A program made the position numbers and the translations under genes. The notes under the pieces were generated by a model. The model saw only the letters and a list, made by a program, of their open reading frames with translations. It made no database searches and was not told where the DNA came from. From NCBI GenBank assembly GCA_025457985.1, contig JALOTI010000109.1, positions 1 through 6,787 on the forward strand: a stretch of DNA of 6,787 nucleotides. Reading direction: 5' to 3'. Source of the stretch: Leptospira sp. (GTDB lineage: Bacteria; Spirochaetota; Leptospiria; Leptospirales; Leptospiraceae). Within the stretch, counting starts at the first letter, position 1, and every line of letters begins with the position of its first letter. This document shows, piece by piece, positions 1 to 5,734 of this stretch.

Positions 1-108
1 TTGAAAAGACGACTAACAAATCTTCGCCATTTCCCTTTTCTTCTGAAACAATGAACTTCAGAGAAGAACTAGCATCTGATCTCCAGATACTAACTGGTTT
101 GCCAGGTG
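1..108 (-). other. Possible fragment of a minus-strand protein-coding gene (unidentified)
   Basis: Read on the minus strand, positions 108 to 1 give an open frame containing TPGKPVSIWRSD, then SSSLKFIVSEEKG, then GEDLLVVFS, running off the window edge. The mix of hydrophobic strand-like segments and charged turns looks like real protein. The plus-strand frame continuous with the downstream protease ORF is broken by TGA at 77-79. I do not recognise the family. The same minus frame stays open through the neighbouring glutathione-reductase-like segment, but there it is exactly codon-aligned antisense, which tends to be open by chance. No start codon can be assigned. Alternatively this is non-coding DNA at a rearrangement or assembly junction. 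Confidence 0.3.
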
Positions 109-109
109 T

Positions 110-204
110 ATGTTGCTCAATGTCGGATGTGTACCCAAAAAAATCATGTACCAAGCCGCCGATCTCATGCATGCTTTGCAGCATGACTTGAAACCGTACG
201 AAAT
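110..204 (+). pseudogene. Glutathione reductase fragment (redox-active site segment)
   Basis: The first about 30 residues of the long ORF read LNVGCVPKKIMYQAADLM and continue to KPY. This matches the invariant disulfide-site segment of glutathione reductase and related pyridine-nucleotide disulfide oxidoreductases (family pattern GGTCxNVGCVPKK). Only this piece is present. The FAD-binding Rossmann segment that should lie upstream is missing, and the preceding GGTC is not in frame: CMLL precedes NVGC, so the first redox cysteine is misplaced. Just upstream, GGTGTATGT then CTCAAT would read GVC-LN if two bases were removed. After about residue 31 the frame passes into subtilase sequence. The segment looks richer in G+C than its surroundings. 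It is a gene scrap in a mosaic or a chimeric join, not a functional enzyme. Confidence 0.6.
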
Positions 205-1423
205 GAGTCTTGGTGGTGGAGATAATACAACAGTATCGAATGGTATCTATTTTGCAGTTCGAAATGGAGCGAAAGTTATAAACATGAGCTTGGGAGGCAC
301 AAGCTACAGTTCTCTGATACATGATGCTATTGAATATGCTAGAACAAATAATGTCCTAGTCGTTGTAGCTGCAGGAAATGAAAACACGAATTTAAGTACA
401 GGAAATTCATTTCCATGCAAAAACACGAGCGCGAATATCGTTTGTATTGGAGCCCTTGATCAAAGCTATGTGAGAGCTACTTTTTCTAATTTTGATACCA
501 ATGCAACGGTTAGTAGTAGAACAGTAGATTTTGGAGCACCAGGGACAAATATTTTTAGTTTGTATGGTGAAGAGGTAAAATATGAGGAAGGTGCATCCAA
601 TTACGGAAGTGGATGGATAGCAGGTGGAACTGGCGGGATGGTTGACTGGGGTTATCGTTCTTGTAGCTTTTCGATTAACAGCACTCCAGTGACTCTAAAA
701 GGTTTATATTTGCCGTTAGATTGTTCGGTGATCGGTTTCAATTTTACACCTCCTTACAACAGCCCGACCTCAGTTTCGTCGAGTATGAACAGAACAGTTT
801 ATAAAAATTTTACGATTCCAAATAATTCGACTAATGTAAATCTATATCAAACTATAATATCTGACGGTGAAAGTATTGGTTCAACTTGTTATGATTATAC
901 AGAAATGTATACATCGAGTACGGCAGGGAACCCGTATCCATCAGGAACACTTATAGCACTCAATGATAGTAATAGAAGCAACGCAATCGTAACCAAATTT
1001 TGTCGAAGAACTGTAAATGGTGTTGGCTACTCATTTATCTATTCCAATTCCAGAACACTTCCTGCCTGCATCAATTCTGGAACGAATTGCTCAATAGGTT
1101 ATAGATATGTAAGCGACCTGTCTGTCAATAACGGTGGGGCGGTGGTTGGCGATTTTTTCCTCACCGCTTGGGCGCCTTCGAATACTGCCTATATAAGTAT
1201 CAATGGAACCTCTATGGCATCACCAAACGCAGCAGGTGTTGCAGCCCTAATTTGGGCTTACAATCCATCCTTTACCTTTACTGAAGTAATCCAGAAATTG
1301 ATCGATGGTGGCCAGACAGAGACCTCCCTCACGGGAACAACTCGGTATGGTAAGGCGATCAATGCAAATGACTCGATCAAACACTTGAAGCAAGTAACAG
1401 GAGTCAGTGTTAGTCTACAGTAG
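110..1423 (+). CDS. Headless subtilisin-like (S8) serine protease, 5'-truncated, with large insert
   Basis: From about residue 35 this 437-residue frame is a peptidase S8 domain: NGAKVINMSLGG (52-63), VVVAAGNEN (84-92, oxyanion Asn90), DFGAPGTNIFS (140-150) and NGTSMASPNAAG (365-376, nucleophile Ser368). The Asp and His segments that precede these in every subtilase are absent. Their place is taken by the 30-residue glutathione-reductase-like stretch, so the encoded protein should not be catalytically competent. Between DFGAPGT and GTSMASP, usually only a few tens of residues apart, lie about 215 residues. Of these, roughly 155-360 form a Cys-containing, Asn/Ser/Thr-rich insert (Cys185, 205, 260, 298, 320, 327). 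No signal peptide or convincing ribosome-binding site precedes ATG 110, and TGA at 77-79 closes the frame upstream. It is best treated as a truncated pseudogene or a 5' chimera of an exported protease. The 3' end overlaps the prodomain lipoprotein gene by 17 bases. Confidence 0.85.
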   Translation: MLLNVGCVPKKIMYQAADLMHALQHDLKPYEMSLGGGDNTTVSNGIYFAVRNGAKVINMSLGGTSYSSLIHDAIEYARTNNVLVVVAAGNENTNLSTGNSFPCKNTSANIVCIGALDQSYVRATFSNFDTNATVSSRTVDFGAPGTNIFSLYGEEVKYEEGASNYGSGWIAGGTGGMVDWGYRSCSFSINSTPVTLKGLYLPLDCSVIGFNFTPPYNSPTSVSSSMNRTVYKNFTIPNNSTNVNLYQTIISDGESIGSTCYDYTEMYTSSTAGNPYPSGTLIALNDSNRSNAIVTKFCRRTVNGVGYSFIYSNSRTLPACINSGTNCSIGYRYVSDLSVNNGGAVVGDFFLTAWAPSNTAYISINGTSMASPNAAGVAALIWAYNPSFTFTEVIQKLIDGGQTETSLTGTTRYGKAINANDSIKHLKQVTGVSVSLQ

Positions 1424-1742
1424 ATTTTCGCGGTATTTTCTCTTGAGTTTCCTCCTGGTTTCTTGTAGACTGGGGGGAGAGGCAAAACCGGCTTTGGAAA
1501 ATCGAATTGATTTTGTTCCGAATGAGTATGTTTTTTCGCTAACGGAGTCTTTGGATGAGTCGGCGATCCGGACTATATTTAAAGATTTTCCTATCGAAAA
1601 ACTAACAGAAATAAACGCCCGCAACCACTCCTACAAAATTAGTTTTCTTCGGGATCCAGGAATCGAAGTTCTGAATGAAGCCATTCGCAAATCAGGAAAG
1701 GTTCGTTTTATTGAAAGAAATTCAATCTACCGTAAGAACTAG
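1407..1742 (+). CDS. Stand-alone subtilase prodomain / I9-like inhibitor lipoprotein
   Basis: This is a 111-residue protein. It starts at GTG 1407, the only start codon ahead of the signal peptide, with AGGAG at 1399-1403, three bases upstream. Residues 6-19 are a basic then hydrophobic signal sequence ending LLVSC, giving a lipidated Cys20 in a relaxed spirochaete-type lipobox. The mature part has the layout of a subtilase propeptide: FVPNEYVFSL (36-45), a helical middle, YKISF (76-80), a helix PGIEVLNEAIRKSG (84-97), and the final strand VRFIERNSIYR (99-109). That last strand parallels the closing VEYVEPNYIYR-type motif of fervidolysin-like and I9 prodomains. Known prodomains fold and inhibit their protease. 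Here the domain is encoded separately, after the protease and overlapping it by 17 bases. Inference: it is a trans-acting chaperone or inhibitor, or the surviving 5' end of a second tandem subtilase gene whose catalytic part was deleted. Confidence 0.7.
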   Translation: MLVYSRFSRYFLLSFLLVSCRLGGEAKPALENRIDFVPNEYVFSLTESLDESAIRTIFKDFPIEKLTEINARNHSYKISFLRDPGIEVLNEAIRKSGKVRFIERNSIYRKN

Positions 1743-1775
1743 ATAGAATGTTTGAAATTTTGTATTAACTTTAGG

Positions 1776-1804
1776 CCAACCTTTTAGTATCATAAAAGGA
1801 TTGG
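1776..1804 (+). terminator. Stem-loop after the prodomain lipoprotein (weak terminator candidate)
   Basis: CCAA (1776-1779) and CCTTTTA (1780-1786) pair with TAAAAGG (1793-1799) and TTGG (1801-1804), with one bulged A at 1800 and a six-base loop. It lies 34 bases past the lipoprotein stop. There is no real U-tract after it, so termination is uncertain. It could act together with the hairpin at 1810-1830. Confidence 0.3.
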
Positions 1805-1809
1805 AGATT

Positions 1810-1830
1810 TTCGGAAAACTATTTTCCGAA
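1810..1830. repeat. Dyad repeat copy 1, TTCGGAA-N7-TTCCGAA
   Basis: TTCGGAAAA (1810-1818) and TTTTCCGAA (1822-1830) are perfect inverted repeats with a three-base spacer. The outer seven-base arms and the seven-base spacing are identical to the copy at 2014-2034. This could be a protein-binding site or a hairpin in RNA. Confidence 0.6.
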
Positions 1831-2013
1831 GACTGAACTAGTCCTGATTCTCTAGGAGTGCACTGGCCTTGGAAGTTATCTGCCGTAACCTTTGCTTTAT
1901 GAGAGTATCAGAAGTTTGCTATTGTATTCAACTTCTTTTAATATTTGTCTATCTATTTCTTTAATAAACTCAGATTTTCTAGTAGTCCAACATTAAAATA
2001 TATTTTGTATCAC

Positions 2014-2034
2014 TTCGGAACTAAGTTTTCCGAA
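2014..2034. repeat. Dyad repeat copy 2, TTCGGAA-N7-TTCCGAA
   Basis: TTCGGAA (2014-2020) and TTCCGAA (2028-2034) have the same arms and seven-base spacing as copy 1. An overlapping hairpin, AAGTTTT (2023-2029) with AAAACTT (2034-2040) and loop CCGA, shares part of it. The copy lies 54 bases upstream of the start at 2089, where an operator could be expected. Confidence 0.55.
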
Positions 2035-2088
2035 AAACTTAAATACTTTTGTTATCATTTGATCATTAAAACATACGAGAGGTATTGA

Positions 2089-2907
2089 ATGATCAATATA
2101 GAAAAATTAGAAGATTTTGTTTCAAAAGTTGCAAGGGTATTGGGGATGGGGCTTATGTTGCTCTTGGTATTGGTGATAGTTTGGAATGTATTTGCATATT
2201 CGTATTCTATCATACGTCCTATATTCAATCAGAAGTATCCAAAAATCGAATTCAATCCACAAGAGTTCAAAAAAAGTAGTGCGGGTTTAGGAGAACAAAA
2301 TAATTCCCTCACCAAACAAGAAGCTCCGCTCACGGAAAAACTAGCAACCAAACTGCTTCTATCCATCAAAAAGGATTACGAAGCTACTTTGTCTAATTTG
2401 GTCCGCACGAAAGGAATAGGAATTGTTAGAGGACAGCTGAGCGATGAACTACGTAAATTGCCAGCCGCAGAATTGAATGAAAGTTTAGATGCGGTCATCA
2501 ATGATACAACACCAAAATATTGGGAGATATTCTTTGAAAAATCCAAGGAGCGAGTTAGCTCCGATCTAAGTTATCAATTTGCTGAGGAGTCCTTCCAAGA
2601 AGATGCGGCTGATAAATTGGAAGAGTATTTGAAAGAATCAATGAAAGCTGGAGTCTCTCCGTATGCAGTAATGAACTACCAAGGAGAAGAAATCGACTTT
2701 ATAACGGATATACGACAAAGCAAAGTATACAAAAGGTATTTTGATCTGTATGCAAACGGTCTTTCCGATTTAAATTCGAAAAATGCACAAGAGGAATTTT
2801 TTACAAACACAAGACTGATTGTGCTTGGTTCCATTCTACTTTTGCTACCGTTTCTAGGAGTACTCTTCTCGATCATGAGGATTGAGAAGCATCTAGCAAA
2901 AAAATAA
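2089..2907 (+). CDS. Two-TM membrane protein of unknown function
   Basis: This is a 272-residue protein I do not recognise. Start ATG 2089 is supported by AGAGG at 2078-2082, six bases upstream. Residues 16-38 form a strongly hydrophobic helix (GLMLLLVLVIVWNVFAY), and residues 243-263 form a second (LIVLGSILLLLPFLGVLFSI). The short ends carry positive charge (the tail is RIEKHLAKK), so both termini probably lie in the cytoplasm and the roughly 200 residues between lie in the periplasm. That central part is charged, rich in Glu, Lys and Leu, and probably mostly helical. No catalytic motif or cysteine pattern is visible. It is followed by a hairpin terminator and converges on the WYL gene, so it appears to be a single-gene unit. 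The dyad at 2014-2034 is a candidate control site. Confidence 0.85.
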   Translation: MINIEKLEDFVSKVARVLGMGLMLLLVLVIVWNVFAYSYSIIRPIFNQKYPKIEFNPQEFKKSSAGLGEQNNSLTKQEAPLTEKLATKLLLSIKKDYEATLSNLVRTKGIGIVRGQLSDELRKLPAAELNESLDAVINDTTPKYWEIFFEKSKERVSSDLSYQFAEESFQEDAADKLEEYLKESMKAGVSPYAVMNYQGEEIDFITDIRQSKVYKRYFDLYANGLSDLNSKNAQEEFFTNTRLIVLGSILLLLPFLGVLFSIMRIEKHLAKK

Positions 2908-2908
2908 G

Positions 2909-2927
2909 TCTTGTTCCTTTAACAAGA
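2909..2927 (-). terminator. Intrinsic terminator of the minus-strand WYL gene
   Basis: TCTTGTT (2909-2915) and AACAAGA (2921-2927) form a seven-base-pair stem with a five-base loop, two bases after the minus-strand stop codon. On the minus strand the hairpin is followed by CTTA and then seven Ts (complement of 2898-2904), a standard rho-independent arrangement. Confidence 0.7.
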
Positions 2928-2928
2928 A

Positions 2929-4143
2929 TCATTTGCCTCTTTTCGGAGAGGCCTTTTTGCCAGGTTTTTTCGTTTGTTCTTCATAGAATTCTGAAAGTGA
3001 TTTCAATTTCTTTTTAAAGTTTTCTACGGCAGAGGGGGGACCCACTAGCTTTGCATAGGTGTGGTAATTGAAAAGTAGATCGAAGATTTGAAATTCGTTG
3101 AAGGTTTTGATTTCGACAATGGCAAAATTTTTTATAGAGTCTTCTTCCTTGATTTCAAATGGAAGAGTGGAGGTATGTTTGAAAAAATCTAAATTATTTT
3201 TAGCCATCCAGATCGTATATGTGATCTCCTGCTTTTGAAACTTTGCATTAGGATCTGTCGAGAGGTAGGTTACCAAATCAAAATTGGGCAAAGTAACACT
3301 ATTTTCTTTCGATTTTAATAAGTCCGAATAAAAATCTAGCTTAGGAGAATGGATACGACCCAAAAGGAAAGATTTTGTGTTTTGATCATTTTTATCATAG
3401 GCAATGATTCCAAGGTTGCCATTGATGAGAGCGATACTTCGTGGATAAACTCTCCTATCACTGGAGATCAGTCTCATCAGTTTATTGTATTTGAATTCGA
3501 TCGGAAATTGAAATTTGATTGCATACTTTAAAACAATTAGGAAGGTCAAAAAGGCAGGTTTGTCTTCCCAATTGCTAAGTGCAACTTTCAGAGCGTCATC
3601 ACTACTCGAATAAGCAATTTTTGATATAATGGTTTTTGCGATTTGAAAATTGGTCTCGTTATTCTCATTCCTTAAATTACAAATCTTGGATTGGAAGTTG
3701 ATATTTACCTTAAATTTGGATTCAACTTCTTTAATGTAATTTGAGTATCGTTTTCGAAGGATTTCTTGAAGCGATGTCCTTCTTTTTTCATAGGCTTCCG
3801 CATCCGTCTCATCTGATTCAGGTTGCTCTTCATAACCACCATCTATATTATGAATTTCCTCGAATCGGATATACATATCTCCGACATTGGCTGTCTCGCC
3901 TAACTGGTTCCTCGATTGACCTCGTATATACCACTCGTTGCCGAGTAAAAGTATTTCTAGTCCTTGTAGAAGCTGTTGTTCTTTTGAGAGGTTTTTTGCC
4001 ATTTCGGAACAGTGTGCAGCAACAGATGTTTGGTTGTCTGCATATAAATTTTGAGTAAGGAAAAAATAATTGAGTTTATATTCTCCACGTCTAAGTAAAA
4101 GCAAAGTGAGGTACAAAAATGGAAATGGATTTTGAAGAAGCAT
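2929..4143 (-). CDS. WYL-domain protein, probable transcriptional regulator (start uncertain)
   Basis: The C-terminal half has the WYL plus WCX layout known from ligand-responsive bacterial regulators, many linked to DNA damage or phage defence. Using the 404-residue product from ATG 4143: KFQFPIEFKYNKL (210-222); RRVYPRSIALINGNLGIIAYD (230-250), the WYL core strand; KSFLLGRI (257-264), the conserved RI strand; and near the end YAKLVGPPS followed by KKKLKSLSEFY, the typical WCX ending. The eponymous W-Y-L is replaced by L-G-I. The N-terminal half is mostly helical with an acidic linker, and no standard winged HTH is obvious. The frame is open to ATG 4266, but its first about 50 residues are hydrophobic antisense of a better-supported plus-strand gene. 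ATG 4143 or TTG 4116 is therefore more likely, though none has a Shine-Dalgarno sequence. A hairpin terminator follows the stop. Confidence 0.7.
   Translation of the reverse strand: MLLQNPFPFLYLTLLLLRRGEYKLNYFFLTQNLYADNQTSVAAHCSEMAKNLSKEQQLLQGLEILLLGNEWYIRGQSRNQLGETANVGDMYIRFEEIHNIDGGYEEQPESDETDAEAYEKRRTSLQEILRKRYSNYIKEVESKFKVNINFQSKICNLRNENNETNFQIAKTIISKIAYSSSDDALKVALSNWEDKPAFLTFLIVLKYAIKFQFPIEFKYNKLMRLISSDRRVYPRSIALINGNLGIIAYDKNDQNTKSFLLGRIHSPKLDFYSDLLKSKENSVTLPNFDLVTYLSTDPNAKFQKQEITYTIWMAKNNLDFFKHTSTLPFEIKEEDSIKNFAIVEIKTFNEFQIFDLLFNYHTYAKLVGPPSAVENFKKKLKSLSEFYEEQTKKPGKKASPKRGK
2935..2958 (+). terminator. Intrinsic terminator of the two-TM protein gene
   Basis: GCCTCT (2935-2940) pairs with AGAGGC (2947-2952). 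A T-G pair extends the stem and closes a TTCG tetraloop, and the hairpin is followed by CTTTTT (2953-2958). It lies 27 bases after the plus-strand stop at 2907 and inside the last codons of the convergent WYL gene, where it encodes part of the Lys/Gly-rich tail. Confidence 0.75.
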
Positions 4144-4292
4144 TGAGAATAGATCTAGAAATGAAATCCACCGAATATTATAAAAGGATGAAGGAAAAAG
4201 GAGCAAATTTGAACCAAGACAATCAAAAATCCAAAGAAGAGACAAAGAATTTGGATTCAGAATCACAAAACAACCCTACTAGGGAAAGATAA
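4119..4292 (+). CDS. Small charged protein, 57 residues, unknown function
   Basis: ATG 4119 is preceded by GTGAGGT with GAGG at 4108-4111, seven bases upstream, a good ribosome-binding site. The product begins MEMDFEEALRIDLEMKS, continues with YYKRMKEKGA, and ends in a polar tail rich in Gln, Asn, Glu and Lys (ending NNPTRER). It reads as an amphipathic helix followed by a disordered tail, with no known motif. The composition is that of a natural soluble protein, whereas the opposite strand here is implausibly hydrophobic. It lies head-to-head with the WYL gene, overlapping it by 25 bases if WYL starts at 4143 and not at all if it starts at 4116. Its promoter would then lie inside the WYL coding region. 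It could be a small partner or target of the WYL protein, but that is speculation. Confidence 0.55.
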   Translation: MEMDFEEALRIDLEMKSTEYYKRMKEKGANLNQDNQKSKEETKNLDSESQNNPTRER

Positions 4293-4331
4293 GCGGTAGA
4301 TACTTTTTATTTCGGCGTAATATTTTTTTTC

Positions 4332-4358
4332 TTGACAAAAGCCTATTGATGTTATACT
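4332..4358 (+). promoter_or_regulatory. Promoter of the FliM-like/FliG-like operon
   Basis: TTGACA (4332-4337) is a consensus -35, and TATACT (4353-4358) a near-consensus -10. The TG at 4350-4351, one base before the hexamer, makes it an extended -10. The spacer is 15 bases, shorter than the usual 17, which the extended -10 may offset. A run of eight Ts lies just upstream (4323-4330). Transcription would start near 4365. Confidence 0.65.
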
Positions 4359-4376
4359 GAGCCTTGATTTAAATTA

Positions 4377-4389
4377 ACTGTCGTACAGT
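4377..4389. promoter_or_regulatory. Dyad ACTGT-CGT-ACAGT, operator candidate
   Basis: Perfect five-base inverted repeats flank a three-base centre, about 12 bases after the predicted transcription start and before the ribosome-binding site. This is a classic repressor position. The regulator is unknown; the WYL protein encoded next door is one candidate by proximity only. Confidence 0.4.
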
Positions 4390-4406
4390 GACAATTTTGA
4401 ATCGAA

Positions 4407-4417
4407 GGGAGGTGATC
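4407..4417 (+). promoter_or_regulatory. Near-perfect Shine-Dalgarno sequence that sets the start at 4418
   Basis: GGGAGGTGATC differs by one base from the full anti-16S sequence AGGAGGTGATC, and its GGAGG core (4408-4412) is five bases from ATG 4418. It rules out the upstream in-frame GTG at 4388, which lies inside the dyad. Expression of the first gene is likely to be efficient. Confidence 0.85.
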
Positions 4418-5062
4418 ATGAAACAAACAATAGACTTTGTAAGTTCGAAGTTTTTTAGAAGTAAAAAATATCGAATAACACCCGATACATTTAAAGAAAT
4501 GGATCTTGGAATTACCAATTCTTCAAGTTGGATTGGTAGCCAGCTTCAAATGGTTACCAGTTTTAGAGTAGATACACTTCCCGGAATGATAGAATGGAAA
4601 TCCGCAGAGAGCATAGACCCATTGCTTTTAAAAAATTCTCTCTTTTGGTATGCACGCATAGAAGGTGAACCAATCAAATTTGCGATGATATGGGATAACA
4701 AGACTTTTGTGCCTATTTTGTATGGTATACTTGGGGGGAATCTTTCAAATACGAAACAAAGACTTAAAAAAGAAACAGATATTCTTACTGATATAGAAAT
4801 CAGCCTTTTGTATGATCCAATTGTTCAATGTTTTTTGAATCCAATACGTATTGTTTTTCAGGCTCAAAATCCAGAGATTCGGATCAGTCTCGATGAGATT
4901 CAAGATAGATCGAATGGTTTTTCTGATATTCTAGTCCAACAGGAACAATATCTATTGGTTCCTCTTCGAATTCTTTGGGAAGATCATTCGAAACATCAGG
5001 TAGAGAGTTTATGTCGTTGGATATTTCCACTATCATTTCTTAGAAAAATATATGAGAGGTAA
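4418..5062 (+). CDS. FliM-like flagellar switch protein homologue (divergent, short)
   Basis: The 214-residue product resembles the FliM middle domain (CheC-like fold). An opening IDFVSSKFFRSKKYRITPDT (5-24) parallels the FliM entry (FDF..P.R.SKEQ). A helix with LGITNSSSWIGSQLQM follows, then strands leading to ILYGILGGN (100-108), matching the family LFGG turn. DILTDIEISLLYDPI (121-135) matches the LT.IE helix, a NPEIR segment lies at 151-155, and the closing WIFPLSFLRKI (201-211) matches the iciPy..lepi ending. The N-terminal EIDALL-type CheY-binding motif and the C-terminal FliN-like domain of true FliM are missing; normal FliM is over 300 residues. It is the first gene of an operon with the FliG-like gene nine bases downstream. 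In flagella FliM sits in the cytoplasmic C-ring. Whether this copy does so or serves another complex is unknown. The family call rests on pattern matching by eye. Confidence 0.6.
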   Translation: MKQTIDFVSSKFFRSKKYRITPDTFKEMDLGITNSSSWIGSQLQMVTSFRVDTLPGMIEWKSAESIDPLLLKNSLFWYARIEGEPIKFAMIWDNKTFVPILYGILGGNLSNTKQRLKKETDILTDIEISLLYDPIVQCFLNPIRIVFQAQNPEIRISLDEIQDRSNGFSDILVQQEQYLLVPLRILWEDHSKHQVESLCRWIFPLSFLRKIYER

Positions 5063-5071
5063 AAGAAAGTT

Positions 5072-5734
5072 ATGAATACAAAAGTTGAACTTTTCCGTAC
5101 ATACTTTCCTGGATTTCGGGAGGAGTTTGATATCGAGAAAAATATAAAGTCCATTATCCTTTTTGAAGATATGACCGATGAGGAGAGATTATCCGCTCTT
5201 TTTGGAAAACCAAAAAAGTTGGTATTTGAATTTTTAAAGGAATGGGCACAAGGAATTATATCTGACAAAGAAGTCTATCAGAAACTCCAATTGGAAATAC
5301 AAGCAGAACTAATGAGCTACTCCTACTTAGGTGGTGAAACGAAAGCAGATGGTTTTCTTCAGGAATGGTTTCCAGAATTGTATGTAGAAACTTTTGCGGA
5401 AAAGAAAGAAGGGTTTAAATTCGAAGAAGAACTTTATCCGCCGTTTTATAATTTTATAAAATTCCCAATAGAAAGTTTGGTAAATCTTGTTAGGGAAGAA
5501 GATCCTCAAACTATCGCGGTCATTCTTTCTATTCTCGAAAAAAGTCCAAAGACAAAAATTCTCGCGGAACATATCAGGCAAGATCTTACAGAAGACATCC
5601 CTCCACCAGAAAGAAGGGTCAACTCTAGTTATGTTCGCGAAATAGAACGAGTTTTAGAACGAAAATTATCAACAATGCATTTGGACAAACAATTGTATTG
5701 TGGGCTTGGAGAGATGGGCAACGATTCTCTTTGA
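5072..5734 (+). CDS. FliG-like flagellar switch protein homologue lacking the torque domain
   Basis: Of 220 residues, the last 90 match the FliG middle domain: FPIESLVNLVREEDPQTIAV (131-150), corresponding to the EHPQTIA signature, then ILSIL, and SYVREIERVLERKLSTM (186-202), nearly identical to the family VxEIERVLxxKLSSL helix. The first about 125 residues are a divergent, mainly helical N-terminal region with no clear counterpart seen. True FliG is about 330-350 residues and ends in a charged C-terminal domain that contacts the stator; nothing of it is encoded here. ATG 5072 follows the FliM-like stop by nine bases, with AGAGG at 5055-5059 rather far upstream, so translational coupling is likely. 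Reading shifts near the stop: the -1 frame beyond it continues plausible FliG sequence to 5781. FliG and FliM bind each other through these domains, so the pair probably forms a complex. Confidence 0.75.
   Translation: MNTKVELFRTYFPGFREEFDIEKNIKSIILFEDMTDEERLSALFGKPKKLVFEFLKEWAQGIISDKEVYQKLQLEIQAELMSYSYLGGETKADGFLQEWFPELYVETFAEKKEGFKFEEELYPPFYNFIKFPIESLVNLVREEDPQTIAVILSILEKSPKTKILAEHIRQDLTEDIPPPERRVNSSYVREIERVLERKLSTMHLDKQLYCGLGEMGNDSL

Larger units (their letters stand above)
1743..2088. other. Intergenic region with three stem-loops, no supported gene
   Basis: I find no supportable gene on either strand in these 346 bases. The region contains an imperfect stem-loop (1776-1804), two copies of a TTCGGAA-N7-TTCCGAA dyad (1810-1830 and 2014-2034), and A/T-rich sequence likely to include the promoter of the gene at 2089. 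No -35/-10 pair is good enough to call. The only open frames are very short and lack a ribosome-binding site. Confidence 0.5.

Noticed and set aside
110..205. Minus-strand continuation of the 1-108 fragment through the glutathione-reductase-like segment
   Set aside because: It is exactly codon-aligned antisense to a clearly recognisable NVGCVPKK coding segment, so its openness is a by-product.
1899..1964. 21-residue hydrophobic peptide frame beginning MRVSEVCYC, resembling a type I toxin
   Set aside because: No ribosome-binding site or convincing promoter; such short hydrophobic frames are common in T-rich intergenic DNA.
1897..1991. Minus-strand open stretch reading RKSEFIKEIDRQILKEVEYN, resembling a toxin-antitoxin or other gene remnant
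   Set aside because: No start codon, under 35 codons, and its Lys/Glu/Ile bias is expected from AT-rich DNA.
3741..4058. Plus-strand 105-codon open frame inside the WYL gene
   Set aside because: It is antisense to the charged, well-formed part of the WYL protein, has a His/Leu/Phe-heavy composition and no ribosome-binding site.
4144..4266. Longest N-terminal extension of the WYL frame (from ATG 4266), which looks like a membrane segment
   Set aside because: Its hydrophobic residues are the antisense image of a charged plus-strand gene with a good ribosome-binding site, and ATG 4266 has no Shine-Dalgarno sequence.
4388..4417. GTG 4388 as start of the FliM-like gene
   Set aside because: It lies inside the dyad, has no ribosome-binding site, and would place the near-perfect Shine-Dalgarno sequence inside the coding region; ATG 4418 is correctly spaced.
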